Shown here: in pieces, positions 8,490-18,274 of the stretch | How the letters are laid out: every line of letters starts with the position of its first letter | Position numbering within the stretch: the stretch's first letter is position 1 | Assembly: GCF_014077625.1 (NCBI RefSeq) | Contig: NZ_JACFXU010000017.1 | Coordinates: forward strand, 294,818 to 358,817 | Reading direction: 5' to 3' | From: Sediminihaliea albiluteola | GTDB taxonomy: Bacteria > Pseudomonadota > Gammaproteobacteria > Pseudomonadales > Halieaceae | Length of the DNA stretch: 64,000 nt | Made by a program: the position numbers and the translations under genes | The notes under the pieces: model-generated | What the model was told of the DNA's origin: nothing | What the model saw: the letters and a program-made list of their open reading frames with translations, nothing else | Database searches by the model: none

Positions 8490-9941
8490 GTGGGGGGAGA
8501 TTTGGCGTTCATAAACAGTCATCATAAGCAGTCATCCGTAATTCTTTTTTTATTGTTACCTGGCCTATTTCTATCAGATATAGCGTATGGGCTGTTGCAG
8601 CTATATGGCGTGCAGACTTTTTTCTCTCCAGGAGAGATTACAAGAGGTGGCTTGCTGGTTGTGGCAACGATTTTTATGATATTAAAAAGTAAACTGTGGT
8701 TAAGTTCATATAATATTTTTCTTGCCGTACTCTGTATTTTGCTTTTGGTGAGTGTGTTAATAGCGCCAAATTTTCCTGATAGTTTACTATTTGATATTAA
8801 GGCTGCAGCGCGGGTCCTTTATGGCCCTTTTGTTGTTTTAGTTTTTCTGGCCTTAATTAAGCACTACGATGTTAGTGCTGAACGACTTTTGTTTTATGTT
8901 GAAATATCTTTCTACCTCATCGGAATTTCTCTTCTAATTCAGTCTTTCTTTGATATTGGCAAAGACACCTATGGTAGCTATGCCTATGGCTTCAAAGGTT
9001 TATTTAAACCCCAAAACGACATCGGCTTATCTTCAGCGATAACTTTGGCAGCAGCCCTGTATGGCAATCTTGTTAAGCCAAGTTTTGTTCGCCTAATAAT
9101 GCTTTGTTTAGCAATGCTTGGTGTGGTCGGTATGGGTACGCGGACTGCGATGGCGGCTCCCGTCGTGGTGATGATGGCAATTATACTAGTTGTTTTGATC
9201 GCTCGAATCGCTAGTTTTGAGAGGAGCGGTAGGCCTTTAAGAATTTATCCCAAGACTTTTTTTCTTATTATTATTTTCCCACTGTTTGCTACATTTTACT
9301 CTTATAGTCTTGCGACGGGCGTTTCGATAGTGCCTAGTTTTCTTGATGATGTTTTTCATAATGAAGCAGAGGCGTTATTCCCTTCGGGAGCTAAAAATAC
9401 TAATGTTTCGAACATAAACACCGATCCTATTACTACTACCAAGGCTCGCGGTACCGCCAAGCCCCGCGCAACTGAATATCAAAAAATGAAAATGGAGCGA
9501 ACAGCTAAAGGGGTCGTCTATCGGAAAGATCTTCTTGATGGCGCAGTCAAGTATACAAGCCAAAGGCCCATTGCCTATGACTTTTTTGGAGAAGGGGCCT
9601 ATTCTTTTCGTAGTAATGTCGCTAAACAGTGGCCTAACTTCGCGTGGGGAAAGCAAAAGTATGTGGAGATGGACTGGTTCGACCTGTATGGCGAATATGG
9701 GGTACTGTTTTCTATTCTTCTCACTTTGTTTTACTTTTACTTTCTACTACTTGCTGTTTTCTATTTTTTTACTAGTAAAAAAGTAGAATTTGGGGTGTTT
9801 GCCTTAATGTTCGGCTTGTATATTGCGCACTCTTTGATAGCCGGTCATGCAATGAATAGTCCAATGGTTTCCACATTAATAGCTGCCATCATCGGTTTTT
9901 TACTTTTTTTCCGTTCCAGTATGGAAAAAATCGAAACTTAA
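8490..9941 (+). CDS. O-antigen polymerase/ligase-like membrane protein
   Basis: A polytopic membrane protein of about 483 residues with 10-12 helices. It has one large hydrophilic loop (residues about 275-385) before the last helices, the topology of Wzy polymerases and WaaL-type ligases. Family-like phrases are GLFKPQNDIGLSSA, GMGTRTAMAAP and the WFDLYGEYGVLFS segment after the loop. It probably polymerises the repeat unit or transfers the finished glycan in the periplasm. The start is uncertain. GTG 8490 is the first possible codon in frame, and GGGGGAG at about 8492-8498 lies too close to the next TTG (8502). It follows the initiating transferase by 68 bp. Confidence 0.8.
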   Translation: MGGDLAFINSHHKQSSVILFLLLPGLFLSDIAYGLLQLYGVQTFFSPGEITRGGLLVVATIFMILKSKLWLSSYNIFLAVLCILLLVSVLIAPNFPDSLLFDIKAAARVLYGPFVVLVFLALIKHYDVSAERLLFYVEISFYLIGISLLIQSFFDIGKDTYGSYAYGFKGLFKPQNDIGLSSAITLAAALYGNLVKPSFVRLIMLCLAMLGVVGMGTRTAMAAPVVVMMAIILVVLIARIASFERSGRPLRIYPKTFFLIIIFPLFATFYSYSLATGVSIVPSFLDDVFHNEAEALFPSGAKNTNVSNINTDPITTTKARGTAKPRATEYQKMKMERTAKGVVYRKDLLDGAVKYTSQRPIAYDFFGEGAYSFRSNVAKQWPNFAWGKQKYVEMDWFDLYGEYGVLFSILLTLFYFYFLLLAVFYFFTSKKVEFGVFALMFGLYIAHSLIAGHAMNSPMVSTLIAAIIGFLLFFRSSMEKIET

Positions 9942-10074
9942 ATATTACTTCAACTTTTTCCCTTGGGTGTTTTTGGTCCGGTTCTCTTTATTAGGACGCA
10001 GTTCAGGTACTGCCTCACCTCTCTAATTAGTATTAATTGTTGCCCAAACAAACTTTTAGCGGTTAGTGGTAAAT

Positions 10075-10821
10075 ATGAAAAGAATTGAATTATTTGACTG
10101 TCCTATGGATATTGCCACGATGGACGAAACCGTCAAAGTTATTCGTGACAGGCTATCTGCGAAACGATTTACACAGCATGTGGTAGTAAACGTTGCGAAG
10201 CTGGTTAATATGCGTAAAGACTCGGTATTAAAATCCTCAGTTATTGATTGCGATATAATCAATATTGATGGAATGGGGGTTGTACTCGGAGCACGCTTTT
10301 TGGGTTATCAAGTTCCTGAGCGGGTTGCTGGTGCAGATCTATTTGGTCATTTGCTTACCATGGCTGAGGTAGAGGGGTTTTCAGTTTACTTCCTTGGTGC
10401 TGAAGAAGATGTTGTCAGTGCTGTAAATGATAAAGTTCGATCCCAGTATCCTCGATTGAGGGTTGCTGGCTATCATCATGGATACTTCTGGCATGATGAG
10501 GAAGCAGTTGTGAGTAATATCCGAGAGTCGGGCGCCAATCTTTTATTTGTTGCGATCACCTCTCCCAAAAAAGAAAATTTCATCAATAAGTGGAAACTGG
10601 CGCTCGGTGTGGATTTTGTAATGGGGGTTGGTGGGACTTTTGATATTGTTGCTGGGCGTACTAAACGAGCCCCTCTTTGGATGCAAAATAATGGCTTAGA
10701 ATGGTTATATCGAATAATTCAAGAGCCGAGCAGGATGTGGAAGCGTTATTTTTATACTAATTCTTTGTTTTTTTGGATTTTATTGAAAGAGAAGATTCGG
10801 CAGTGGCGGGTACCTACATAG
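10075..10821 (+). CDS. WecG/TagA/CpsF family glycosyltransferase
   Basis: This 248-residue enzyme belongs to the GT26 family, which includes WecG (ManNAcA transfer to lipid I of enterobacterial common antigen) and TagA. Visible hallmarks are the DGMGVVLGARFLG region, PERVAGADLF, ITSPKKENF, VMGVGGTFDIVAG, and the C-terminal GLEWLYRIIQEPSRMWKRY. I chose ATG 10075 rather than the upstream GTG at 10066. It probably adds the second sugar onto the polyprenyl-linked primer made by the initiating transferase. It is the last plus-strand gene of the polysaccharide block and faces the GT4 gene tail to tail. Confidence 0.9.
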   Translation: MKRIELFDCPMDIATMDETVKVIRDRLSAKRFTQHVVVNVAKLVNMRKDSVLKSSVIDCDIINIDGMGVVLGARFLGYQVPERVAGADLFGHLLTMAEVEGFSVYFLGAEEDVVSAVNDKVRSQYPRLRVAGYHHGYFWHDEEAVVSNIRESGANLLFVAITSPKKENFINKWKLALGVDFVMGVGGTFDIVAGRTKRAPLWMQNNGLEWLYRIIQEPSRMWKRYFYTNSLFFWILLKEKIRQWRVPT

Positions 10822-10910
10822 TCACTTTCCGTAAGAGAGTTTCCATACTAAGTAAGAACCGCAGATTAGTTTGTTACTTCGGATGGGGTCGTTTCTATCC
10901 TTAATTATTT

Positions 10911-12083
10911 TTAGTGATATTTTGCTGAGATAATAGTTGATTTAGCAAGTTCGATTTCTTGTGCCGTTGTATGTCTTATGTCGATACTTTCAGCTGTGTG
11001 GCGGCCTCCTTCGGCTAGGCGATAATATGTATTTTTGTTTGAAAGTAGTTCATCGATAAGTACTGGCATCGCATTGCTATTCTCTCTTTCGAGAAGCAGT
11101 CCGTTGGAGTTATGATTAACGAACTCAGGTATTGCGCAAGTATTAAAAGATATTACAGGTAGTCCCGATGCCATTGCTTCACACATTGATACCCCTTGTG
11201 AGTCCATTCTTGTAGCAGCAAAGTAAATGCCATAATGGCTATGAGCTGTGGGAATATCGGAGTGGGCAAGAAATTTGTCAGTGACATGTATCACACTGCT
11301 TGCTCGGCGTTTTGCGATGTAGTTGAGAATATCTTTTTTCTCTGGCCCTTTACCTATAATAGTCAAGCTTATATTTTTGTCCTTTACCTTAGACATAGCG
11401 TCAATAGCTAAATCCACTGCATAAGTTCCTCTAAGGACAAGGGGGCGAATTGCCAATAGTTTATGTCTGTCTTTCCAGCGATCTTGAAAATAGAACAGTT
11501 CGGTGTCTATGCCATTGTGAATAACTTCAGAGCGCTGCCTAAGATTTAGTTCAAAGGTTCTCTCGGCGTCCTCACGTATCCACTCTGAAACAAAGACAAA
11601 TCTAGTGTTACGGGTTTCGTTTATAATTTTAGTGATTGTTCTGCGTGTTCTATTAAGTACCCAGAGATCGCGGTAGATTGCTCTAGCTACAGATTTTGGT
11701 TTAGAAAACCTAATGTCTCCAGGTCGACTACGTGATAGCTTTTGGACTTCAACGCCGTGGATAAAAAATAAACAGGGTATGTCGTGGGTTATTACGTATT
11801 CGTAGATAGGCCCACCATCTATTGTGGGATTGATTGAGTGATGGAGAAGGTGAATGAATATTGCATCGTACTGGCCGTCACTTATTTCCTTAACAATTTC
11901 GTTTGCTGGCTGTTGTTGTACCTTAATGTTGTCTATTTGGTAGCGATGCTCCGACCCTGAGGGAACAAAAACTTTAACAGAAACACCCGTTTTGACATAT
12001 TGCTGGTTGCGTGTGTGCACAAACATATGATTGTAAGGGGCGTTGTGTGATGGGTAGCGACCCGTGATGACGGCAACTTTCAT
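10911..12083 (-). CDS. family 4 (GT-B fold) glycosyltransferase
   Basis: A 390-residue GT-B glycosyltransferase. The N-terminal half starts with MKVAVITGRYPSHNAPYNHMFVH, typical of the acceptor-binding domain. The C-terminal donor-binding domain has IIGKGPEKKDI and the E-x7-E nucleotide-sugar motif in MCEAMASGLPVISFNTCAIPE. Donor and linkage cannot be read. It is convergent with the WecG-family gene, so it has its own promoter somewhere in the 246-bp AT-rich stretch before pdxA. It marks the right-hand edge of the polysaccharide locus. Confidence 0.88.
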   Translation of the reverse strand: MKVAVITGRYPSHNAPYNHMFVHTRNQQYVKTGVSVKVFVPSGSEHRYQIDNIKVQQQPANEIVKEISDGQYDAIFIHLLHHSINPTIDGGPIYEYVITHDIPCLFFIHGVEVQKLSRSRPGDIRFSKPKSVARAIYRDLWVLNRTRRTITKIINETRNTRFVFVSEWIREDAERTFELNLRQRSEVIHNGIDTELFYFQDRWKDRHKLLAIRPLVLRGTYAVDLAIDAMSKVKDKNISLTIIGKGPEKKDILNYIAKRRASSVIHVTDKFLAHSDIPTAHSHYGIYFAATRMDSQGVSMCEAMASGLPVISFNTCAIPEFVNHNSNGLLLERENSNAMPVLIDELLSNKNTYYRLAEGGRHTAESIDIRHTTAQEIELAKSTIISAKYH

Positions 12084-12329
12084 AGTTAACTGCCAGTTCC
12101 ATATTTATGCATATATTTTGCGTTGTAGCTTAAGTAGCTAGTTACTTTTTGTAGGTGGCTCATAATGTGGCGACACCTGATTAATAGATTTGGTCGTAGC
12201 CTTTATGTCATTGGTTAATAATTGGGCTATTTACTTGCTTAAGAAGTAGTATGTGATAATTCAACTGCATCTCCCGCAAAAATTTTAGAACGGATGGTGG
12301 TATTTCTAACATGCTTGGACAGGACCGTT

Positions 12330-13340
12330 TTAATTAATAGTTGCATTCCCTTTTATCCTATTATTGTGCGACATTATTTTAATGGCCCCGTTAATAGCTT
12401 GGCGTAAACTATCATCAGAGGCGGTGGATGCGCCCGCCAAATCCAGCGCCGTCCCATGATCCACCGAGGTCCGCACAATGGGTAGGCCTAAGGTGATGTT
12501 AATGGCCTCGCCAAAGCCCGCATATTTCAGTACGGGTAGCCCTTGATCGTGGTACATGGCTAAAAATGCGTCTGCTTGCTCCAGCATGCTTGGGTTGAAA
12601 GCCGTGTCTGCGGGCAGTGGGCCGATCAGATTAAGGCCTTGTTCCCGTAGTTTCTGCAGTAGTGGCTCAATGACTTCAATTTCTTCCCGGCCCAGGTGGC
12701 CGCCTTCGCCGGCATGGGGGTTGAGACCAAGCACTGCAATGCAGGGGTTGGCGGTGCCAAATTTGCTTGTTAAATCGCTGTGCAGTATGTGCAGAGTGCG
12801 GCTTAGACTCTCTTGGGTAATAGCCGCCGGTACGGCTGATAGCGGCAGATGGGTGGTAGCTAGTGCGACACGCAAGCTCTCAGTCGCCAGCATCATGACC
12901 ACATGCTCAGTGTCAGTCTTTTCTGCTAAGTATTCGGTGTGGCCGCTGAAGGGGATGCCGGCGTCGTTGATTACGGACTTTTGTACCGGCGCGGTACACA
13001 TGGCGCTGAAGCTGCCGTCGAGGCAGCCGGCGATGGCAATATCTAGGGTGTTGAGTACGTAGCGGGCGTTGTTGCTGTTCAGTTTGCCGGGTGTGACCGG
13101 CTCAGCTAGCGGGGTATGTAATACCGCTAGGTGATTGGGGCGGTGCCGGGTGGCTGCCTGTCCCGGCTGGTAGTCCTCAATGCTGACATCCAGTTGCAGC
13201 AGCTGGGCGCGTTGTCGCAGGAGCTCTGCGTCACCAATGGCGACTAGTTGGGCATCCCATGGCTGCTGGGCCGCCATCAGGGTGATGTCGGGGCCGATGC
13301 CGGCCGGTTCGCCGGTTGTAATGGCTATGGTGTTGAGCAT
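12330..13340 (-). CDS. pdxA: 4-hydroxythreonine-4-phosphate dehydrogenase
   Basis: A pyridoxal-5'-phosphate synthesis enzyme that oxidises 4-phosphohydroxy-L-threonine with NAD. The protein is 336 residues, close to the E. coli length. It shows ITTGEPAGIGPDI at the N-terminus and the three metal-binding histidine segments: SGHTEYLAE, MYHDQGLPVLKY and RTSVDHGTALDLAG. Its ATG overlaps the surA stop by one base (TAATG), so it is translationally coupled to surA in the lptD-surA-pdxA operon. The usual following genes rsmA-apaG-apaH are absent here, because the polysaccharide locus begins right after the stop codon. Confidence 0.96.
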   Translation of the reverse strand: MLNTIAITTGEPAGIGPDITLMAAQQPWDAQLVAIGDAELLRQRAQLLQLDVSIEDYQPGQAATRHRPNHLAVLHTPLAEPVTPGKLNSNNARYVLNTLDIAIAGCLDGSFSAMCTAPVQKSVINDAGIPFSGHTEYLAEKTDTEHVVMMLATESLRVALATTHLPLSAVPAAITQESLSRTLHILHSDLTSKFGTANPCIAVLGLNPHAGEGGHLGREEIEVIEPLLQKLREQGLNLIGPLPADTAFNPSMLEQADAFLAMYHDQGLPVLKYAGFGEAINITLGLPIVRTSVDHGTALDLAGASTASDDSLRQAINGAIKIMSHNNRIKGNATIN

Positions 13341-14662
13341 TACTTGATATCAACAAAGGCTTCATCCCGGATTTTACGCAGCCAAGCGTCTAGCTCTTCT
13401 TGGTACTTCCGGTTATGCAGGTGCTCGCCCACTTTGTTTTTGATGACTTCTTGGGTCATGTCTTGCTCGCGTCGGTCGGTCACTTCCAATATGTGCCAGC
13501 CAAACTGACTGCGCACGGGCTCGGAGATTTGATTGACCGCCGTCTTGGCCATGGCCGCTTCAAACTCGGGCACCATTTGGCCGCGCTGGGTCCAGCCGAG
13601 TTCGCCGCCCTCCTGAGCAGAGCCGATATCTTTGGAGTACTCCCTAGCCAAGGCCGCAAAATCTTCACCATTTTCAATGCGCTGTTTCAGCTTGGCGGCT
13701 AAAGCGCGGGCTTTCTCATCGCTGAGGATTTCGCTGGGCTTGATCAGGATGTGGCGTACTTTTGTTTGAGCAACAATCTGTTCGCCGCCGCGTTTGGCAT
13801 TCATGTTAACCAAGTGAATGCCGCTGGCGCTGCGAATCGGCGCTGAGGTTTCGCCTTCTGACAGAGAGGGGGCCACTTCGCTAAAGAGAGAAGGTAGGTC
13901 GCTGAGCTTGCGCCAGCCGAGGTCGCCACCGGTAAAGGGATAGGGCCCGGTGCTGCTGGAGATGGCTTGGTCGAAGGAGCGCCCATTGCGGATCTGCTGT
14001 AGCACTTGTTTTACCTGGGCTTCGGCCGCGGCAATTTCTTTGCTTGAAGCGTTGGGGGATATTGCTAGCAGGGCGTGAACGATACGGTATTCAGGCTGGG
14101 TCAGGGCTTGGCCTTCTTCGGTAGCGAGGAAGTTTTCAATTTCTTGTTCGGTAATCTGAATGCGCTGGCTGACGTTGCCGGCCTGTACCCGCTGCAGAAT
14201 CATTTCGTGGCGCAGGTTCTCGCGCATCGAAGCATAAGACTGACCCTCCTCTTCGAGGCGGTCGATAAACTGGTCGACGGTCATGCGGTTTTGCGCAGCG
14301 ATGCGCTGTACCGCGGCGTCCAATTGGTCATCTGAAATACGCACGCCCACTCGCTGGCCCATCTGTAGCTGGATGCTTTCGAGGATTAGGCGGTCGAGAG
14401 TTTCGCGGATGAGGGTGTCCTCAGGCGGCATCTCTAAGCCCCGGGCTTGAATGCTCTCGGTGACTCCGGCAAGGCGCTGGCGCAGCTCGCTGGCCATGAT
14501 GACATCGTCATCCACAATAGCGACGACTTGGTCGAGTATTTCGGTGGCAGCATGGAGCGGAGTGGCAAGCAGGCTGCCAGCAGCTAGTGCAGAGACCAGT
14601 AGGCCACTGCGCAGTGCTTGGCCAATGCGAGAGAAGGGGATGTTCTGTGCCTTAGTATTCAC
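13340..14662 (-). CDS. surA: periplasmic chaperone / peptidyl-prolyl isomerase SurA
   Basis: A periplasmic chaperone that escorts outer-membrane beta-barrel proteins, including LptD, to the BAM complex. The 440-residue protein has a signal peptide ending at THA-like LHA (about residue 38), then the SurA N-terminal domain (DQVVAIVDDDVIMASELRQR). Two parvulin domains follow (about 180-280 and 295-390), each with the HALL/HILIKPS...GGDLGW and GGELGW pattern, and then the closing helix. The gene overlaps the lptD 3' end by 11 bp and touches pdxA, so the three are one operon. Confidence 0.97.
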   Translation of the reverse strand: MNTKAQNIPFSRIGQALRSGLLVSALAAGSLLATPLHAATEILDQVVAIVDDDVIMASELRQRLAGVTESIQARGLEMPPEDTLIRETLDRLILESIQLQMGQRVGVRISDDQLDAAVQRIAAQNRMTVDQFIDRLEEEGQSYASMRENLRHEMILQRVQAGNVSQRIQITEQEIENFLATEEGQALTQPEYRIVHALLAISPNASSKEIAAAEAQVKQVLQQIRNGRSFDQAISSSTGPYPFTGGDLGWRKLSDLPSLFSEVAPSLSEGETSAPIRSASGIHLVNMNAKRGGEQIVAQTKVRHILIKPSEILSDEKARALAAKLKQRIENGEDFAALAREYSKDIGSAQEGGELGWTQRGQMVPEFEAAMAKTAVNQISEPVRSQFGWHILEVTDRREQDMTQEVIKNKVGEHLHNRKYQEELDAWLRKIRDEAFVDIK

Positions 14663-17156
14663 GTTCTTTAAAACCTCGAATCATGTCTTCCATCAGGCCG
14701 GTCACACGGCTGCCGAAGCCGCCCATGCCCTTGAGAACAATTTGGACCTGTGTGGAGTATTCCCGTTCCAGGTTGGGGCTGTTGAAATTAGGGTTTTCCC
14801 CTGAAACGTTATCAAAATAGCGCAAGTGGACCAGTCGAACCTGCCAGCAGCAAGTATCATATTCCACTCCGACCATATCTTCTATGCTGGTGTTGGCTTC
14901 CACGCTGTAGTTGAGCGCGCCAAACAGGGCCCAGCGGTTGCCCAGTGGTATGTAAGCCGACGCGCTGGCTTGCTCGGTCACCGGCTGCAGGGTAGCGAAG
15001 GTAAGCGGGCGGCGGTAAGAGTAGCCTAGGTTGAATACGCTGCCGTCATTGGCAGTGTAGCCCGCCTGCACGTTGCCGGCGTTCATGTTGCCGCTGTAGG
15101 GGTCCCACACTAGGCTGGAGCGCAGGGTCAGGCGCTCATTAGGGTAGAAGTTAACTTCGGCGGCCAGCTCTGAGCCTGAGCGATCCAGTGTCTGATCCAG
15201 TGGATCAAGGCGGATTCGGCGATCTTCTAGGTAAAATATCTGACCGAGGCTGGCATTGAGGTGCTCGCGGCCATCGTCCTCGCTGATGTAGCGAGTGGTG
15301 AGACCAATGGAGACTTGGTTTGCATCGTCCAGTCGGTCCCGGCCTGAAAAGCGAGTTTCTCGAAACAGCTGGTTGTAGCTGAAGGTCAGCTCGGCGCTGT
15401 CAAAGTCTGGCTGGTCCTGCTGATTTTCATACTCACTGTAGAGATAGTACAGGCGCGGCTCCAGTGTCTGGAGGAGGCCGAGATTACCCAGTTTGGTGGG
15501 GCGCTCAAAATACAGGCCGCCGTCTAGGCTAAGGAGCGCCGAGCTGGCAGAGGGGCTGTCGTTATCAAAGATCTGCTGGCTGCCGTTGGTCAGTTCATAT
15601 TCCAAGAAACGGTACTTGGCAGTGGGTTTGAAAAAGCCGTATTCCCATAACATGGGGTAGGTAAGGCCGGCTTCGGTGTAGATCCGCTGTCCGGTCACCC
15701 GCCGCTCGTCATTGCTGTCAAAGTAGGAGTATTGGCCGAGTAATATCGGTTCAAACTCAAAGGGGTTGTAGTCGCCGCGGTATTGCGCAGTGATTTGCGG
15801 CAACTTTTTGTAGTCGTTGTTAATGTCGTCTGCCAGCGATTGGTACTGCTGAAAATCCATGCCGACCAGCCACTTATCACCGAGGTAGTCCAAGGAGCCA
15901 AGTTGCAGCAGGTTGGTTTTACGTTTGACCTCTAGATTGGATGTCTCAAGGTCTTTCAAGTAGTCGACATCGGAGGCTTTACTGTAGTCGACATGAGAGC
16001 GCCAGCGTTTCTGGAATAGACCGTTGTGCTCGATTTTTCCTAGCCAGCGATCGTGACTGTTAAGGTCTGGGCGCTCATCTTTAAAGCGTTTGTCACTGGC
16101 CATAAAGGCGCCACCAGCGGACCAAAAGCCGACCTCTGGGCTGAAGTAGCGCAGTTTTGCCTCTTGGTTGAAGCCGCGCTCTTGGATGTAGCGCGGGGTG
16201 AGCAGGGCGTCGTAGTTGGGGGCTAGGTTCAGGTATAAGGGGACGGCAACATTGGCCCCGCCGCGGGTGTCGCTGCCGATGTCGGGCCATAGGAAGCCGG
16301 TACGGCGGCGGTCGTCTAGAGGGAAGCGCAGCCAGGGTAGGTAAAGTACTGGCACCTCGCCCACTTTCACTTTTGCGTTGCGTACGGTGCCAAGGCCTTC
16401 CTCTAGGTCCAGCTCGATGCTGCTAGCGTGAATGCTCCAGTCGTTTTCACCGGGTGCGCAGTAGCTGAGGCTGCCCTGCTCAATGTGAAGCAGGCCCTGA
16501 TCATCGCGGCGCAGTGTTTGGGCGGCGCCGTGGATATGCTGTTGGTGGAGCACAAACTGGCTATTACTGATGCTGGCTTCACCAGTGTCTGAGGAGAAGC
16601 TGCCCTCTTGCCCTTTGAGCAGTAGACCTGGCTCGCGCAGGGTAATGTCGCCACTTAAGGTGCCTGTATTGTCGCCGCGGTTGAAGTAGGCCTCTTGGCC
16701 CTGGAGTCGCCGATAGCCCTGCTGGACCGCAACCCCGCCATGGAGGAACACTTCGTCGCCCTGTAGGGAGCTGCTGCGAGCTGTGGCATTAAGGTCAGAA
16801 TGCTCTGGCTTGGTAGCGGTGTCGGAATCGGCCAATGGGTCGATATAACGTCCGCCACAAGCTTCACATTCTTCGTCCCTAAGCGCTTTGGGTAGTTCGC
16901 TGGCGGGTACCCAGTCCAGTGGATAGTTCGCTGGCGCGATAGCTTTGCCTTCAGCCACGGGAGGACTGCCTGCTCCGCCATCGCTTTCGCTGGCATGAGG
17001 GGCGCAAGCCGCGGAGCGGGGGTTGGCTGTACAGTCTTCGTTTCCCTGCTCCTGTGCTGCTGTCAGCAAGGGTGCGGCCATGCAGATGGCTAGTGCAAGG
17101 CGGCGAGGAAGCAAACGAAAGACGGGCAGCGATGTTGTTTGAGGTGCCGGTGTCAT
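14652..17156 (-). CDS. lptD: LPS-assembly outer-membrane protein LptD
   Basis: The outer-membrane beta-barrel that, with LptE, inserts lipopolysaccharide into the outer leaflet. From ATG 17156 (MTPAPQTTSLPVF) it is 834 residues with a signal peptide ending near AAPLLTAAQ. The N-terminal OstA/LptA-like jelly roll follows, with phrases such as GDEVFLHGGVAVQQG, and then the C-terminal barrel. Early cysteines (NEDC, AAC, CEACGG) and the late adjacent pair in DTCCWQVR match the disulfide pattern of LptD. A longer frame begins at 17252, but the extra 32 residues precede the signal peptide and look spurious. It is divergent from amgK. Confidence 0.96.
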   Translation of the reverse strand: MTPAPQTTSLPVFRLLPRRLALAICMAAPLLTAAQEQGNEDCTANPRSAACAPHASESDGGAGSPPVAEGKAIAPANYPLDWVPASELPKALRDEECEACGGRYIDPLADSDTATKPEHSDLNATARSSSLQGDEVFLHGGVAVQQGYRRLQGQEAYFNRGDNTGTLSGDITLREPGLLLKGQEGSFSSDTGEASISNSQFVLHQQHIHGAAQTLRRDDQGLLHIEQGSLSYCAPGENDWSIHASSIELDLEEGLGTVRNAKVKVGEVPVLYLPWLRFPLDDRRRTGFLWPDIGSDTRGGANVAVPLYLNLAPNYDALLTPRYIQERGFNQEAKLRYFSPEVGFWSAGGAFMASDKRFKDERPDLNSHDRWLGKIEHNGLFQKRWRSHVDYSKASDVDYLKDLETSNLEVKRKTNLLQLGSLDYLGDKWLVGMDFQQYQSLADDINNDYKKLPQITAQYRGDYNPFEFEPILLGQYSYFDSNDERRVTGQRIYTEAGLTYPMLWEYGFFKPTAKYRFLEYELTNGSQQIFDNDSPSASSALLSLDGGLYFERPTKLGNLGLLQTLEPRLYYLYSEYENQQDQPDFDSAELTFSYNQLFRETRFSGRDRLDDANQVSIGLTTRYISEDDGREHLNASLGQIFYLEDRRIRLDPLDQTLDRSGSELAAEVNFYPNERLTLRSSLVWDPYSGNMNAGNVQAGYTANDGSVFNLGYSYRRPLTFATLQPVTEQASASAYIPLGNRWALFGALNYSVEANTSIEDMVGVEYDTCCWQVRLVHLRYFDNVSGENPNFNSPNLEREYSTQVQIVLKGMGGFGSRVTGLMEDMIRGFKEREY

Positions 17157-17242
17157 CAAGCTCGGGTGCAATTTCTGGTATAAACACCGATGATAAAGCA
17201 TCCCCCCAGCGATGTCTGGAGTTTTCTTGTAAGGAGCCCCTT

Positions 17243-18274
17243 TTGCACCCACAACCCATCCCCGATGACTTGCTGCCCTGGGCTAAGAGTCAACTGAAAC
17301 TTAGCTCGGCCGAGGGTAGCTTGGAACCAGTGGCTGGCGATGCCAGTAATCGGCGCTATTTTCGTTTGCGCAGCGCAGATCGCTCCCTGATTGTGATGCA
17401 GGCGCCGCCTGCCACGGAGAAGAATGCTGAATTTATCGCTGTTCAAGCGCTGCTCGCCAAAGGCGGTATTTGCGTACCACAGATACTGGCCCACGATATA
17501 GAGCGTGGTTATTTGCTCTTAGGTGATCTTGGTCGGCAGATGCTGTTGCCGCTGTTAAATGATGCGACAGTGGATGCTTGGTACAGCAAAGCTGGGGAGG
17601 TCTTGCTGCAAATTGCCCAGATCGCAGCAGCCACGGTGGTGCCGAACTATGACCGGGCGCTGTTGAATGAAGAGCTCAGTCGCTTGCCTGAGTGGTTTTT
17701 AGTGCAGCTATTGGGGCTGGAGTTGAGCCCTGCCGACAGGGGCTTATTGGCGCAGGTCAATACATTATTGGTGAGTAGCGCTCAAGCTCAGCCGCAAGTT
17801 TTGGTGCACCGGGATTTCCATAGCCGCAACTTGATGCCACAGCCGGATGGCCAGCTGGGGGTGATTGATTTTCAGGATGCAGTGATCGGCCCAATTACCT
17901 ATGACCTGGTGTCATTGTTGCGCGATTGTTATATCCGTTGGCCCAAAGCTCAGGTGCGAGGCTGGGCGCTGGGCCAGCGCGACCGTCTGGTGGCAAGTGG
18001 ACTACTTGATGCTATGGGGGATGAGGAGTTTTTGCGCTACTTTGATTTGATGGGCTTGCAGCGTCACTTAAAGGTATTGGGCACCTTTGCGCGGCTCTAC
18101 CTGCGCGATGGTAAAGCGGCTTATTTGCAGGATCTGCCCTTGGTGCTGCACTACGTGGAGGAGCAGCTGTCAGCTTATGCAGCTGAAGAGCCTGTACTGG
18201 CTGAGTTCAATGACTGGTGGCGCGAGCGTGTTATCCCAGCCGTGGCGCGCCAGCCCTGGTCGGTGGCGCTATGA
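17243..18274 (+). CDS. amgK: N-acetylmuramate/N-acetylglucosamine kinase AmgK
   Basis: An aminoglycoside-phosphotransferase-fold kinase that phosphorylates MurNAc (and GlcNAc) at the anomeric position in the Pseudomonas-type peptidoglycan recycling bypass. I place the start at TTG 17243, preceded at six bases by AAGGAG (17231-17236). This gives 343 residues, the normal size; upstream in-frame codons would run into the lptD start region. The sequence shows the nucleotide loop GDASNRRYFR, the Brenner motif VHRDFHSRNLM, and the metal motif VIDFQDAVIGP. Its stop overlaps the murU start (ATGA), matching the amgK-murU pair of Pseudomonas. Confidence 0.93.
   Translation: MHPQPIPDDLLPWAKSQLKLSSAEGSLEPVAGDASNRRYFRLRSADRSLIVMQAPPATEKNAEFIAVQALLAKGGICVPQILAHDIERGYLLLGDLGRQMLLPLLNDATVDAWYSKAGEVLLQIAQIAAATVVPNYDRALLNEELSRLPEWFLVQLLGLELSPADRGLLAQVNTLLVSSAQAQPQVLVHRDFHSRNLMPQPDGQLGVIDFQDAVIGPITYDLVSLLRDCYIRWPKAQVRGWALGQRDRLVASGLLDAMGDEEFLRYFDLMGLQRHLKVLGTFARLYLRDGKAAYLQDLPLVLHYVEEQLSAYAAEEPVLAEFNDWWRERVIPAVARQPWSVAL

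Noticed and set aside
17179..17184. TATAAA as a possible -10 for amgK
   Set aside because: No acceptable -35 hexamer is found 16-18 bp upstream, so I did not list a promoter.
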